From Linanthus parryae (taxonomy: Eukaryota > Streptophyta > Magnoliopsida > Ericales > Polemoniaceae), in contig JALGPY010000003.1 of assembly GCA_023055425.1 (NCBI GenBank), positions 73,259,491 to 73,323,490 on the forward strand: a DNA stretch of 64,000 nt, given 5' to 3'. The notes under the pieces were generated by a model, which had not been told where the DNA came from, ran no database searches, and was given only the letters and a program-made list of their open reading frames with translations. Both the position numbers and the translations under genes were made by a program. Below are positions 54,301 to 64,000 of the stretch, in pieces. The stretch's first letter is position 1. Every line of letters begins with the position of its first letter.

Positions 54301-54782
54301 GCCTTTGTCTTTACCTAGATGTTGGCTAAGGGAAACACATTTTTTGTTCCCAATGTTTCTCTCTTTCTCTCCCCGTACGTCTCTCCCCTTCTCCCTATAT
54401 ATTCTCCCTCTCTTTCTCTTCATCGGCACCACCACCCCCGAGACTAACACCACCCCCAATGCCACCTCCATCTCTTCTCTCCTCTCTGCCTATCTCTCAG
54501 TCTCTCTCTCTCTTCTCTCTGTTCTGTGCCGACAAGAAACAGCAGCAGCAGTAGCGGCAACAACAGCCGCTTCCTTCCACGACGAGGAATGACCACCACC
54601 GCCACCAATTTTTCCGTCTCCATTCCTCTCGTCCTCTCCATCCCTATCTCTCGTTCGACCTCAGAAGAAGAAATAGACGAAGAAACAGCAACCACAGCAA
54701 CAGGAGCAAGAAACTCCGGCGACCCACCATTGTTTCCGACGAGGAGTTTGCCGGAGCTCAACCAACGACACCCACCCATTAT
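51367..54782. repeat. Tandem duplication, copy 2 (3,416 bp)
   Basis: Second copy of 47951-51366, continuing without a break into the rest of the gypsy LTR at 54783. Therefore copy 2 is joined to the original right flank and copy 1 to the original left flank. It contains integrase core 51378-51728 (SDRGGEY intact), GAG-pre-integrase 51802-52071, gag remnant to about 53001, LTR fragment 53645-54020 and LTR start 54140. Confidence 0.95.
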
Positions 54783-56687
54783 TTTCTGCCGCAAGCAACT
54801 CCTGGAGGTCCGAAGAATCTAGAGGCAGCCTCAACCGAGACCACGAATAGCCGGAGAAGCCCCGACGAAGCTCCACCTCCGGCGACCCAATGCGTGTTTC
54901 GACCCGTTCGATTTCTTGACCTTTTCTCGCAAAATTTGGTATGGGTATTCTCTAAATATTCCCCTAAGTCGTTATTTGTAATCAAAACCGCGTATTTAGG
55001 CTTTGAATCCATGTTTTCATCGATAGATTTGAGTGTTCATGGTTGGGGGGTTAAACTGCAATTTTTTTAAAGTATTTTGGGGTGTTATCTTGTCGTTTTA
55101 GAAACTTAGGGGGGGTGCAGATTACTTTTTCCAAACTTTTGGGGTACTAGATGAAGTTTTCAATTTTGGTTTCAATAACAAAATTGGTTTTTCCTAAATT
55201 TGTCTAGATTATTATTTGTAGATTAATAACCATATTTCTCATAAAATGGTTGGGTTGAACATCATAGAAAAAGACATTTTTGTGAAAAATAATTGGAGAT
55301 AGAATATATAGATTGTTTTTATTAGAGAAAATAAATTTGGTTGAGTTTGTATTGAGTTAGAAGTTCCAACTTGTAGGTGACGTTTTCGTAGGCAATAACT
55401 ACATCTAGGACACACTTTTGTATTTCAGTATGTTAATATGCCTAGCCTTGTGTTCCTTTCATTCTTTCGGGTATCGCGTGAGTTATTTCTGAAATACTAT
55501 ATACATGTTTTATTTGAGTTGTTTACTTGTTTTTGAGAAAACTCTTCTTTGGAAGTATTGTATGAAATTGGTAATCCAAATCCAAAATAACGAATCCGAA
55601 AGAAGAAGATAGAAAATCTTATTGTGAAATGAAAACGTACCGTTCCAATCACAACTACCAAATTAGGCCGTGTTTACCTAGTTCACGGGCCACGATTATC
55701 AATAGTAGCACACCGCTCACTTATTGGTCAAATCTGAATATCTCTCACAATCGTACATCGATTATTATGTTAATTGCCACACCGGCTTTACTTGGATCTC
55801 CCGATTTACATATTGTGATATTTTGGAAGAAAAGTCGTAATTATGTAAAGTGGAAGCCGTTGTGCGTGGGTTTGTGCCATATCCCTGATACGATACGTTT
55901 CTGACATATTGTGATTGGTTACTGTTACGAGATTATGAGGAGCTATGATGCGAACCTCCTTTTGATTATATTATGGATATGAGGCGCTGTGATGCGAACC
56001 TACTGTAATTGAGTTATGGGTATGGTAGTGCTTTTGCACAGTATGAGAAAGTGGTTGTGGATTGGATATGGTCACGCCCCGTATCAACTAGTTGGTAAAA
56101 TGAACTCCTGGACTCGATTATCTTTTCATTGAGAAGGATGAAATTTATTATCTTGAGTTTTAAAGTGATATTGTGAAATGCTGTTAACAGTAATTTCCCA
56201 TGATGGACCACATCTTTGGGTTGGAGAAATGCTATTGACGTAGTTTGACACATCAAATCAACGTGAACGCTATTCCCACATATCTGATCTTTATTATTTT
56301 ATCAGCGAACATGTTATTCCTGTCACATGCCTCATAATTTGTTTACGTGCTATGGGTGTTAGCTTACTCAGCCGTTTGATGATCATTTTCTGTAAAACTG
56401 CGTCGGCTTTTGCCATTTTAAAAACGCAGTTTGGCTATCAAGTTGGGAGATGTTCACGACACTGCTGGACAGGAAGGCTAGTTGCTAGAATATCACCTAG
56501 TATTATCATTTCAGATGTACTCATAACTTTTCAAAAGATTATGACTGGTTTATTTTGGAATGTAATAAAATGTATTATGTTCAGTTGATGGTTGTTATAG
56601 CTATGAACCGACCATCCTTATCCGTTTCCAATGAGGCTCATCACCTTGGGCGGAGGCATTTCCCTTGTTTAATAGGGGTGTGTTAAA
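54140..56687 (+). repeat. Left LTR of the reduced gypsy element, 2,548 bp
   Basis: Begins TGTAACACCCCGTCTTTTTC and ends GGGGTGTGTTAAA. A CT-rich and CCACCG-rich part (54350-54780) with small frames looks like a UTR and was not called as a gene. Compared with the right LTR it has about 286 extra bp (55620-55913) flanked by ATTGTGA. Confidence 0.85.
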
Positions 56688-56689
56688 AT

Positions 56690-56702
56690 TGGTATCAGAG
56701 CC
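56690..56702 (+). other. Primer-binding site, initiator-Met tRNA
   Basis: TGGTATCAGAGCC is the standard Met-tRNA primer site of plant LTR retrotransposons, 2 bp after the LTR end. Confidence 0.92.
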
Positions 56703-57024
56703 AGGTTCTAAGTTAGTAAAATCCTTCGGTTTTAATTAAAGTAAGATTTTTCGAAACTAAAATGGATATAGGACAACTAAAACCGGTAATAAAATTGAAC
56801 TAGCCGGGATTTGCGGGATAGCTTAAGTTTTTATGTGCCAGGTGTGCTAATTTGTGATTCTTGTTAGCTTGAGTTGCTACTTGTTGCTATGAGATTATCT
56901 GTGATACTTGCTACATACTTATTTTGTTTTGTTGTCGGGACGATAGTCATAGACTTTAGAACCTTTCCGAGACGTAGCGAACAAAGCTTCGAGGATGAAG
57001 CTCTCTTTAGGGGGGGGGGGAGGA
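56703..57024 (+). other. Residual internal region and PPT
   Basis: About 320 bp without coding capacity, ending CTCTCTTTAGGGGGGGGGGGAGGA just before LTR 57025. This keeps only the two priming sites, as in LARD/TRIM-like derivatives, although its LTRs are long. Confidence 0.8.
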
Positions 57025-59106
57025 TGTAACATCCCATCTTTTTCTAAGTATAATTGACGCCTTTTTGTAAATTTTTAATGTTTTTTTTCGAAAATATATA
57101 GCTAGATGGGGAGGTACTTGTAATTAGATGATATTAAATAGTATGGGTGGGGGTTGTTTTGTGACATTTCGTTAACCAGGGGGGATGCATTTGTCTTTAC
57201 CTAGAAGTTTGATTAGGGAAACACATTTTTTGTTCCCAACGTTTCTCTCTCTCCCCGTACGTCTCTCCCCCTCTCCCTATATCTTCTCCCTCTCTTTCTC
57301 TTCATCGGCACCACCACCCCCGAGAGTAAGACATCCCCAACTCCACCTCCATCTCTTCTCTCCTCTCTTCCTATCTCTCTAACTCTATCTCTCTTCTCTC
57401 TGTTCTGTGCCGACGAGAAACAGCAGCTGCAGCAGCGGAACAACGGCTGCTGCCTTCCCCGACGAGGAACGACCACCACCACCACCACCACCAATTGTTC
57501 TTTCTCTATTCCTCTCTTCCTCTCCCTCCCTCTCTCTGTTTCGACCTCAGAAGAAGAAATATACGAAGAAACAGCAACCACATCAGCAGGAGCAAGAAAC
57601 TCCGGCGACCCACCATTATTTCCGACGAAGCCGGAGCTCAACCAACAACACCCACCCATTCTTTTCTATCCCAGGCGACTCTTGGAGGTCCAACCAAGCT
57701 AGAGGAGGCATCACCCGAGGCCAATAACAGCCGGAGAAGCCCCGGCGAAGCGCCACCTCTGGCGACCCGATGCGTGTTTCGACCCGTTCAATTTCTTGAC
57801 CGTTTCTCGCAAAGTTTGATATGGGTATGCTCTAAATCTTTCCCTAATTCGTTATTTGTAATAAAAATCGCCCCCTTAGGCTTTGAATCCATGTTTTTAT
57901 CTGTAGATTTGAGTGTTCTTGGTTGGGGGGTTAAACTGCAATTTTTAGAAAGTAATTTAGGGGGTTATCTTGTCGTTTCAAAAACTTAGGGGGGTGCAGA
58001 TGCCTTTTTCTAAAATTTTGGGGTACTAGATGCAGTTTTTATTTCGATTTCACTAACAAATTTTTTTTCCTAAATTTGTCTAGATTATTATTTGTAAATT
58101 AATAACTATATCTTTCATAAAATGGTTGGGGTGAATATTATAGAAAAATACATTTTTGAGAAAAATAAACGGAGATAGAATATATAGATTGTTTTTATTA
58201 GATAAAATAAATTTTGTTGCGTTTGTATTGAGTTAGAAGTTCCAACTTGTAGGTGACGTTTTTTGTAGGCAAGAACTACATCTAGGACGCGCTTTTGGAT
58301 TTCGGTAAGTTAATATGCCTAGCCTTGTGTGCCTTTCATTCTTTCGGGTATCGCGTGAGTTATTTATGAACTACTACCATACATGTTTTATTTGAGTTGT
58401 TTACTTTTTTTTGAAAAACTCTTCTTTGGAAGTATCGCATGAAATTGGTAATCCAAATTCAAAATAACGAATCCGAAAGAAGATCATCTAAAATCATATT
58501 GTGATTGGTTACTGTTATGAGATTATGAGGCGCTATGATGCGAATCTCCTTTTAATTATGTTATGGTTATGAGGCGATGTGATGCCAACCTCCTGTGAAA
58601 GGCTATTAACAGTAATTTCCCATGATGGACCACATCTTTGGGTTGGAGATACGAAATTTGAATCGTGACGAATTTTGACACATCAAATCAACGTGAACGC
58701 TATTCCCACATATCTGATATTTATTATTTTATCAGTGAACATGTTATTCCTGTCACATGCCTCATAATCTGTTTACGTGCTATGGGTGTTATCTTACTCA
58801 GCCGTTTGCTGATCACTTTCTGTAAAATTGCGTATTATTGCCATTTTATAACCGCAGGTTGGCTATCAAGGTGGGGGACGTTCACGACACTGCTGGACAG
58901 GAAGGCTAGTATCACCTAGTATTATCATTTCAGATGTACTCATAACTTTTTAAAATATTATCACTGGTTTATTTTGGAATGTAATAAATTGTATTATGTT
59001 TAGTTTGTAATTGTACTTGCTATGAACCGACGATCCTTATCCTCTCCTATGAGGCTCATCACCTCTGGCGGAGGCATGTCCCTTGTTTAATAACCGGGGT
59101 GTTAAA
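57025..59106 (+). repeat. Right LTR of the reduced gypsy element, 2,082 bp
   Basis: Begins TGTAACATCCCATCTTTTTC and ends CCGGGGTGTTAAA. Matches the left LTR with scattered differences and lacks the 286-bp block and some sequence near 58580-58650. Confidence 0.85.
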
Positions 59107-59229
59107 TGTGGATTTCAGGAAATCCCAATTTAGGACACTAGATTACAGTCACAAGGATACTCAGATAACTTTATGCCATGGATCACGTGCTATGATTATC
59201 AGAGATAGATACTAAGATTAGTTTATTGG
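59107..59229. other. Spacer between two LTR elements
   Basis: 123 bp with no recognised feature. Confidence 0.4.
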
Positions 59230-60650
59230 TGTCGAAGCCCTAGAGGCAATCTACTTTAGTGTGAACAATGTTCTGGCCAGAATATTCATTTTATTATATA
59301 TGGAGATATTAATATAATGAAGTACTTATATTGCAATTGTTGTTTATCATAAATTATACCTAGTCAAGTATATTGGTTAGTATGGCGATCACTATGCATG
59401 GAGACTTGTATGTGGGTAGATTGATATGGAGATTCTAAGTCTAACACATGGGTATGCATGAGGAGTAATGGCATACTGGATTGACCAACCTGGAGAAGGC
59501 TACATGAGAGTTATGTTAATGTCACAAGTGGATCTCATAGTGAAGATGGTGTTGTCCTTTGACTTGAAGTCACTAGATAATCTAGTTGTGAATTATCATG
59601 TTTTGATATCATCAAACGTTACACAGTAACATGGTAATTATAAAGATGATAATCGGTAAGGATAGGAAGCAAGCTAGCAGAGAGTTGTTTGTGATGTAGA
59701 GAGGATTTGTCCCTCGCACATAACGGCAGTATGTATCCGCGACCACTGGATGGTTATTACTTATAAATGCCTGGCCAGACTCATATAGATCAATATATGA
59801 TATTGTTGTTATCTGTTCAGATAAACAGATTCCTAGGATCGGGAAACCATGGATTGGATATACGAGTGCGACATCTGTGTCTCGTGTCAAATTCGAATAT
59901 TGCGACAAAGTGACGTATACAGCAAGGTAACATTTTTCACAGAGGTTGTCAGAGCACTGACTATTCATATTAGTTGGTTAGCATTGATGTGATGCTAGAC
60001 ACCGCTCAATGTTTGTAATTGTTACTGCCAACAAAATAGGAACCTGCAGGGTCACACACCAAATGATTAGACTAGATATAGATGTTAATTAGTTGGAATA
60101 ATTAACAAGGAAAAGAATCAAGGATCAAATGGAAATAACATGCGTATTTAGTTAGAATAAATAGCAAAGTGGAATAAACTACTAATTAATCCTAGTATGG
60201 ACCGGCTTAGTAGTGGGGAAGTTTTGTAATTAATAAAGAGTTATTAATTATAAAACCCTAGTCCATCCCTAATATTTCATTAGATAAAAAAATAAGATCA
60301 AGGAAGAGAAGAGAGCAAGAGAGGCCAAACCCCCTTGCACCGACGGCAAAAGAGGGTCGACCCACTCCTTGTCCTTTGTTGCGTGCTCCAAGGTTGATTG
60401 GATCAAGCTCCTTGGTGGTTCCTCATTCTTCTACGCTGCTAGCACAAACAGTAGAGGGAGCTCTAGTTGGAGATCCTACGGTGTGGATATATGTAGAGAC
60501 GTGGTCATCAATTCTACGTAGTGATCAGTCAGATTAACAAGGTAACTTAATCTCATTTATCACGTTCCGAATACTTCACCTGCGATTCGTGGATAGTTTT
60601 GTGCAGAAAATTTTGTATTTCCGCTGCGGAACCTGCATCAAAACCCTACA
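59230..60650 (+). repeat. Copia 5' LTR, plus strand, 1,421 bp
   Basis: Begins TGTCGAAGCCCTAGAGGCAAT and ends GCATCAAAACCCTACA, followed 1 bp later by the primer site. Closest in this window to the Copia A LTR at 11340-12218. Confidence 0.88.
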
Positions 60651-60651
60651 G

Positions 60652-60664
60652 TGGTATTAGAGCC
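60652..60664 (+). other. Met-type primer-binding site
   Basis: TGGTATTAGAGCC differs from TGGTATCAGAGCC at one base and lies right after the LTR. Confidence 0.85.
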
Positions 60665-60962
60665 ACAGGTCGATAGCGCATAATGTGATTTATGTGGTTA
60701 TCTGTTTTATCACCTTACACCGTTTTTGTAAAATTTTGCGTAAAACTGATATGCTTATTATGATACGCCAGGAATGTGGTTCATGAGAGAATTCGCCAAT
60801 TTTACATATGATGTGAAAATAATGAATTTTTGTGTACCCATGATGTATGAATTCATTGGTGATGTAAAACTACGGTTAGGGCATAGTTGGGAAGAAAAAG
60901 GCTGTTTTTCTGTTCCATATTGGGATTCAGCCACAAGTGGAAGGAAAAAGTTTGATTTTTAG
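60665..60962 (+). other. Copia leader, first part
   Basis: Contains a 62-codon frame (60774-60962, WFMREFANFTYDVKIM...) of unknown meaning, probably chance. The leader resumes at 62176 after an inserted LTR. Confidence 0.55.
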
Positions 60963-62175
60963 ACCCATGGGTATGCATTAAGAGTAATGGAATAATGGAT
61001 TGACCAAAACGAGAAGGATACATTAGATTATGTTAAAGTAACAATCGCTTCTCGTAGTGCTAATATAATTGCAATCCTTAGACTTGAAGTCACTAGATAC
61101 TCTAGTTGTGGAATATTGTGCTTTGATGTTATCAAACGTTACACCGTAACTGGGTAATTATAAAGATAGCTATCGGGCATGATAGGAAGCAATATTAGAG
61201 ATCGTAGTGATGTAGATAGGATTTGTCCCTCCCACATAACGGGAGTAAATATCCACGACCACTCGAGGGATGAGGCTTATTGAATGTCTGGCCAGACTCA
61301 GATAAATCAATATGGAGATATTGATGTTATCTGCTTGCATAAGCATATTCCCAGGATCGAGGAACTATAGATTGGATATACGATTTTGACTATTTATGTC
61401 TCGTGTCCATTCCGAATATGGAGACAAAGGGATAGTGCAATATGAGATATTGGGCACAAGAGGTTTGTCGGGATCATTGACTATTTCTATTACTTGGGTG
61501 GCATGAATGTGTTTCTAGACACCGCGCCATGTTAGTAATAAGTTGCTACCAACTATGTAGAAACCTATGGGGTCACCCGTCAAATAGAGTAGATCAAGAT
61601 TTGGATTAATTAATATGATTAATTCATAAGAAGGATCGTTGTGCAACACCTTGCAAACTTAGTAGGACTAATATGCAAGGAAGGGACTAATCCAAGTTCA
61701 TGTTGAACTAGGAAGGACCTTTATGTAGTTAACAAGGAGTTGTTGGACTATATAAAGGAGGCTCTAGATTCCTTCCCACTTAATGTTATTAGACATAACA
61801 CAAGAGAGTGGGAGAGAGCAAAGAGAGAGAGCAAGACAAGCTTAGAGGCCGCCGCCCCTAAGCCCGTCCGCCCCCTTCCCGTCGGAGCAAAAAGGAGAGC
61901 CGAACCCCTCCTTGTCCCTCGTTGTTTGATTCCTTCTTCCCTCTTCCTCCGGTTCAAGCTAGCAGTTTTTCAAGGAAGAATCTAGATCTCACCTCTAGAC
62001 GTGGATCAACCGTAGAGACGAGGACATCATTCTTCGTGTGATCTCTCAAACCAAAAGGTACACAATTACTATGTCCCTTATCATGTTATGATATCTCTTC
62101 TTGTGATCCTTGGTGGGCTTTGAGTAGGATTAAATTTTTGTTATTCCGCTGCGTTACCTACGTCAAGACCCGACA
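60963..62175 (+). repeat. Truncated copia LTR inside the leader
   Basis: Matches 1704-2933 (same orientation) from ACCCATGGGTATGCATTA to CGTCAAGACCCGACA; the first 215 bp or so of the LTR are absent. TATAAA is at 61751-61756. No TSD is expected or seen because one end is lost. Confidence 0.85.
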
Positions 62176-62809
62176 ACTATGCTATTTCAATAGGATTGAA
62201 AGATTAGAGGCGTGGCAGATAGGAGTTATCTATGAGATAGATAAGGAACAAGGAGTTATTTTCCTAATAGAACCACGAATTGAGTTCGGTGCAATTAGAA
62301 AGCATTCCTGCCTATATAGCTGAATTTTGGGTGACTTGCCAAAGCAGGCCCAAGAGGAGGTGAATATGGATCTTGGCCCACTAGCAAATATATTATATTT
62401 TGCATTAATAGTGAGGGCTGTTAAACCAAGAAAAATAGTGGGAGCTATATTTAATAATCTAGCCATTGTTAAGTATAGTACAAACGTTCGCAATACTAAA
62501 ATTACATGTTTCTCATTAATTGTAGAATTTTAATGGCAAACAATCAACAAACATCGACAATTGTGTTCGGTCTTTGAGAAGGACAAATAGTCTGGAATGA
62601 ATATCCTAGACTGGTACAGAAACTTGAGAATTGTTCTCAAGCTATAAAAGCTGTATATAGTAGAGCGGAAAATTTCTTCTCCACCAACAGCCAATACCAC
62701 TAAAACCTGAAGGAATGAAAACTAAAAGATGATTCTTTGGATGTGACTTGCCTCATGATAGCTCCCAACAGCTCTGAGCTTCAGAAGAAAGATGCGGATA
62801 TGGAGGCCT
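62176..62809 (+). pseudogene. Copia leader (second part) and start of gag
   Basis: 62176-62530 matches the Copia B leader (reverse complement of 26760-27060). From ATG 62533 (MANNQQTSTIV-like) gag begins, with WNEYPRLVQKLENCSQ-like sequence where Copia B has the DYYRNLRIVLKQ segment. It is interrupted at 62809 by the Athila-like LTR. Confidence 0.7.
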
Positions 62810-62998
62810 TGATAACTCTCTATTAGAGTTATATCTCTTTCATGTTTATATCATTTTGCTTGCTTTGCGGGTTGATAATCTTAGTTTTATACTATGAATT
62901 GGGAAAAAACAAAGACATTTAGCTTTGAGCATGAATGAGGAAGACGACCAAGGCGGCGGACGAAGGCACAAGAACTTCATTGGAGATGTAGGCTCTTC

Positions 62999-63030
<32 letters not shown>

Positions 63031-63062
63031 CTTCTTCTTCTTCTTCTTCTTCTTCTTCTTCT

Positions 63063-63124
<62 letters not shown>

Positions 63125-64000
63125 TTCTTCTTGTATGGAGAAACTACTTAGCTTTTCTAGATTGATTTCAATTAGCTAAATAATTTTGATAGGCATCTCT
63201 ACGAGAGACTATAATTATATAGATGAATAATTTTTCGGGTTTAGACTTGTTTCATGCTCTTGATTTAGATCTATTAAACAGACATATTCTTTGAACTTGT
63301 TGACGATTCTAGCCTATCGAAACGGTTAGAGTATGAATTGATAATCAACGAGACTAGGGTTTTGTTCATAGACATTAATCATGCTTAATGTTAGTTTTGT
63401 TCTCGTTCAAGTTCTAATATTGTGCTGAATCCTTAACAAGAATGTATTCGCGACCCGGACTTTTTAATTAACTAGAGAGTGCACGGACGTGACTTAAACT
63501 AGTTGTACAGAGTGTACGAACACAATCCTGAATCACCGACCGAAAAGGAGAGGTGTTTTTATTGGACTTAGTGGGTATATTTGGTAGGTTATACGACTGT
63601 TCCGTGCAACGGTGGGCCGACATGACCCTTTTCCGTGCACGTAGTTAGCCTACTAGAATGGATCGTTAGTTTCATGAAACCGATAAGAGATTGTAGTCAA
63701 CCTAGAAGTAGAATGACATGAGACCGACGGGAGATTGTCAGTGAAATTGCCTTGCTGAACTAGAATATGATTAGAGTGTTACATAGCTGAACCGCAAATC
63801 CTCTACAGCCCTAGGTGATCTAGAGATCGCCTAGTTTCTCCTTATCTGATTATTAATAAAAAAATACAAAAATATTAGTTAGTCCCTATTTTAATGCAGT
63901 TTCTTGTCTGGGGGGCGACGACTTCTTTAAATCTCAATTCTTCATCCTTGTACTGTACTCTAAATTAATCGTCTAATTATATAATTTCAAGTCTGTCCTA
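62810..64000 (+). repeat. Athila-like LTR, plus strand, cut by the window end
   Basis: Begins TGATAACTCTCTATTAGAG and carries the family landmarks in direct orientation, such as GTGATCTAGAGATCGCCTAG (63813-63832) and the GACCGACGGGAGATTG blocks. Its 3' end lies beyond 64000. The TTC array at 62995-63131 occupies the place of the short GAA run of the minus-strand copies. Confidence 0.85.
62995..63131. repeat. (TTC)n microsatellite, about 45 units
   Basis: TTC repeats with three CTC interruptions inside the Athila-like LTR. It produces a chance poly-Ser frame (62925-63179) that is not a gene. Confidence 0.97.

Larger units (their letters stand above)
54140..59106 (+). mobile_element. Gypsy-type LTR pair with only 337 bp between them
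   Basis: LTR 54140-56687, primer site TGGTATCAGAGCC at 56690, internal DNA to 57024 ending in a G-rich PPT, LTR 57025-59106. The internal part codes for nothing, so this is a strongly deleted non-autonomous derivative. A second PPT/internal tail sits left of the first LTR (54056-54139), so the structure was once longer: internal-LTR-internal-LTR. No TSD was found, probably for that reason. Confidence 0.82.

Noticed and set aside
62925..63179. 84-codon frame rich in Ser
   Set aside because: It is the translation of a TTC microsatellite inside an LTR; the ends read nothing conserved.

Overview
The window is nuclear DNA of a flowering plant. The evidence is plant-type Ty1/copia and Ty3/gypsy retrotransposons, LTRs starting TG and ending CA with 5-bp target-site duplications (TSDs), a Stowaway-like MITE, a CACTA-like end, short GT-AG introns and TATA boxes at plant-like distances. 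No rRNA, tRNA gene, CRISPR array or bacterial operon was seen. The species cannot be told from the sequence. Almost everything between about 11.3 kb and 64 kb is transposable-element DNA. Only the 6.1-11.3 kb interval looks like ordinary genic/intergenic DNA. It holds a small glycine-rich protein gene (9949-10173, minus) and a probable Myb/SANT-like gene with a frameshift (6300-6778, minus).

Layout. 1-2933: 3' end of a plus-strand copia element (RT/RNase H, PPT, 3' LTR) inserted into the gag of a minus-strand Athila-like element (gag 2934-4304, tRNA-Asp primer site, LTR 4441-6103). 11340-49585: a stack of insertions readable from TSDs. An old minus-strand copia ('Copia A') carries in its 3' LTR a second copia ('Copia B', 12219-29808, TSD TCTAC). 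Copia B carries in its own LTR a non-autonomous Athila-like element (12984-22191, TSD ACGAG). That element contains a solo LTR (16629-18187, TSD ACCAC) and a long-inverted-repeat DNA element (14791-16045). In its RNase H region, Copia A carries a 16-kb Ty3/gypsy Tat-like element (30227-46287, TSD CCAGC), itself split by another solo LTR (39516-40934, TSD GTGAC).

The 16-kb gypsy element is the most interesting object. On the minus strand it has gag, protease, RT, a double RNase H and integrase. Between integrase and its 3' LTR it carries a multi-exon gene on the opposite strand (about 31575-35931) whose protein has a plant mobile domain (PMD), and a dimeric tandem array of near-palindromic repeats (36920-37680). 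The PMD gene has five predicted introns of 73-80 bp but is broken by several frameshifts and stops in this copy.

47951-54782 is a very young head-to-tail duplication of 3,416 bp. It joins pieces of Copia A, an Athila-like LTR fragment and the start of another gypsy LTR. Beyond it, 54140-59106 is an element of two long LTRs separated by only 337 bp of internal DNA. 59230-64000 is the 5' part of a plus-strand copia (LTR, Met-type primer site, leader, gag start) interrupted by a truncated copia LTR and by an Athila-like LTR holding a long TTC microsatellite.

All sequence comparisons were made by eye. Family names beyond copia, gypsy and PMD are inferences.
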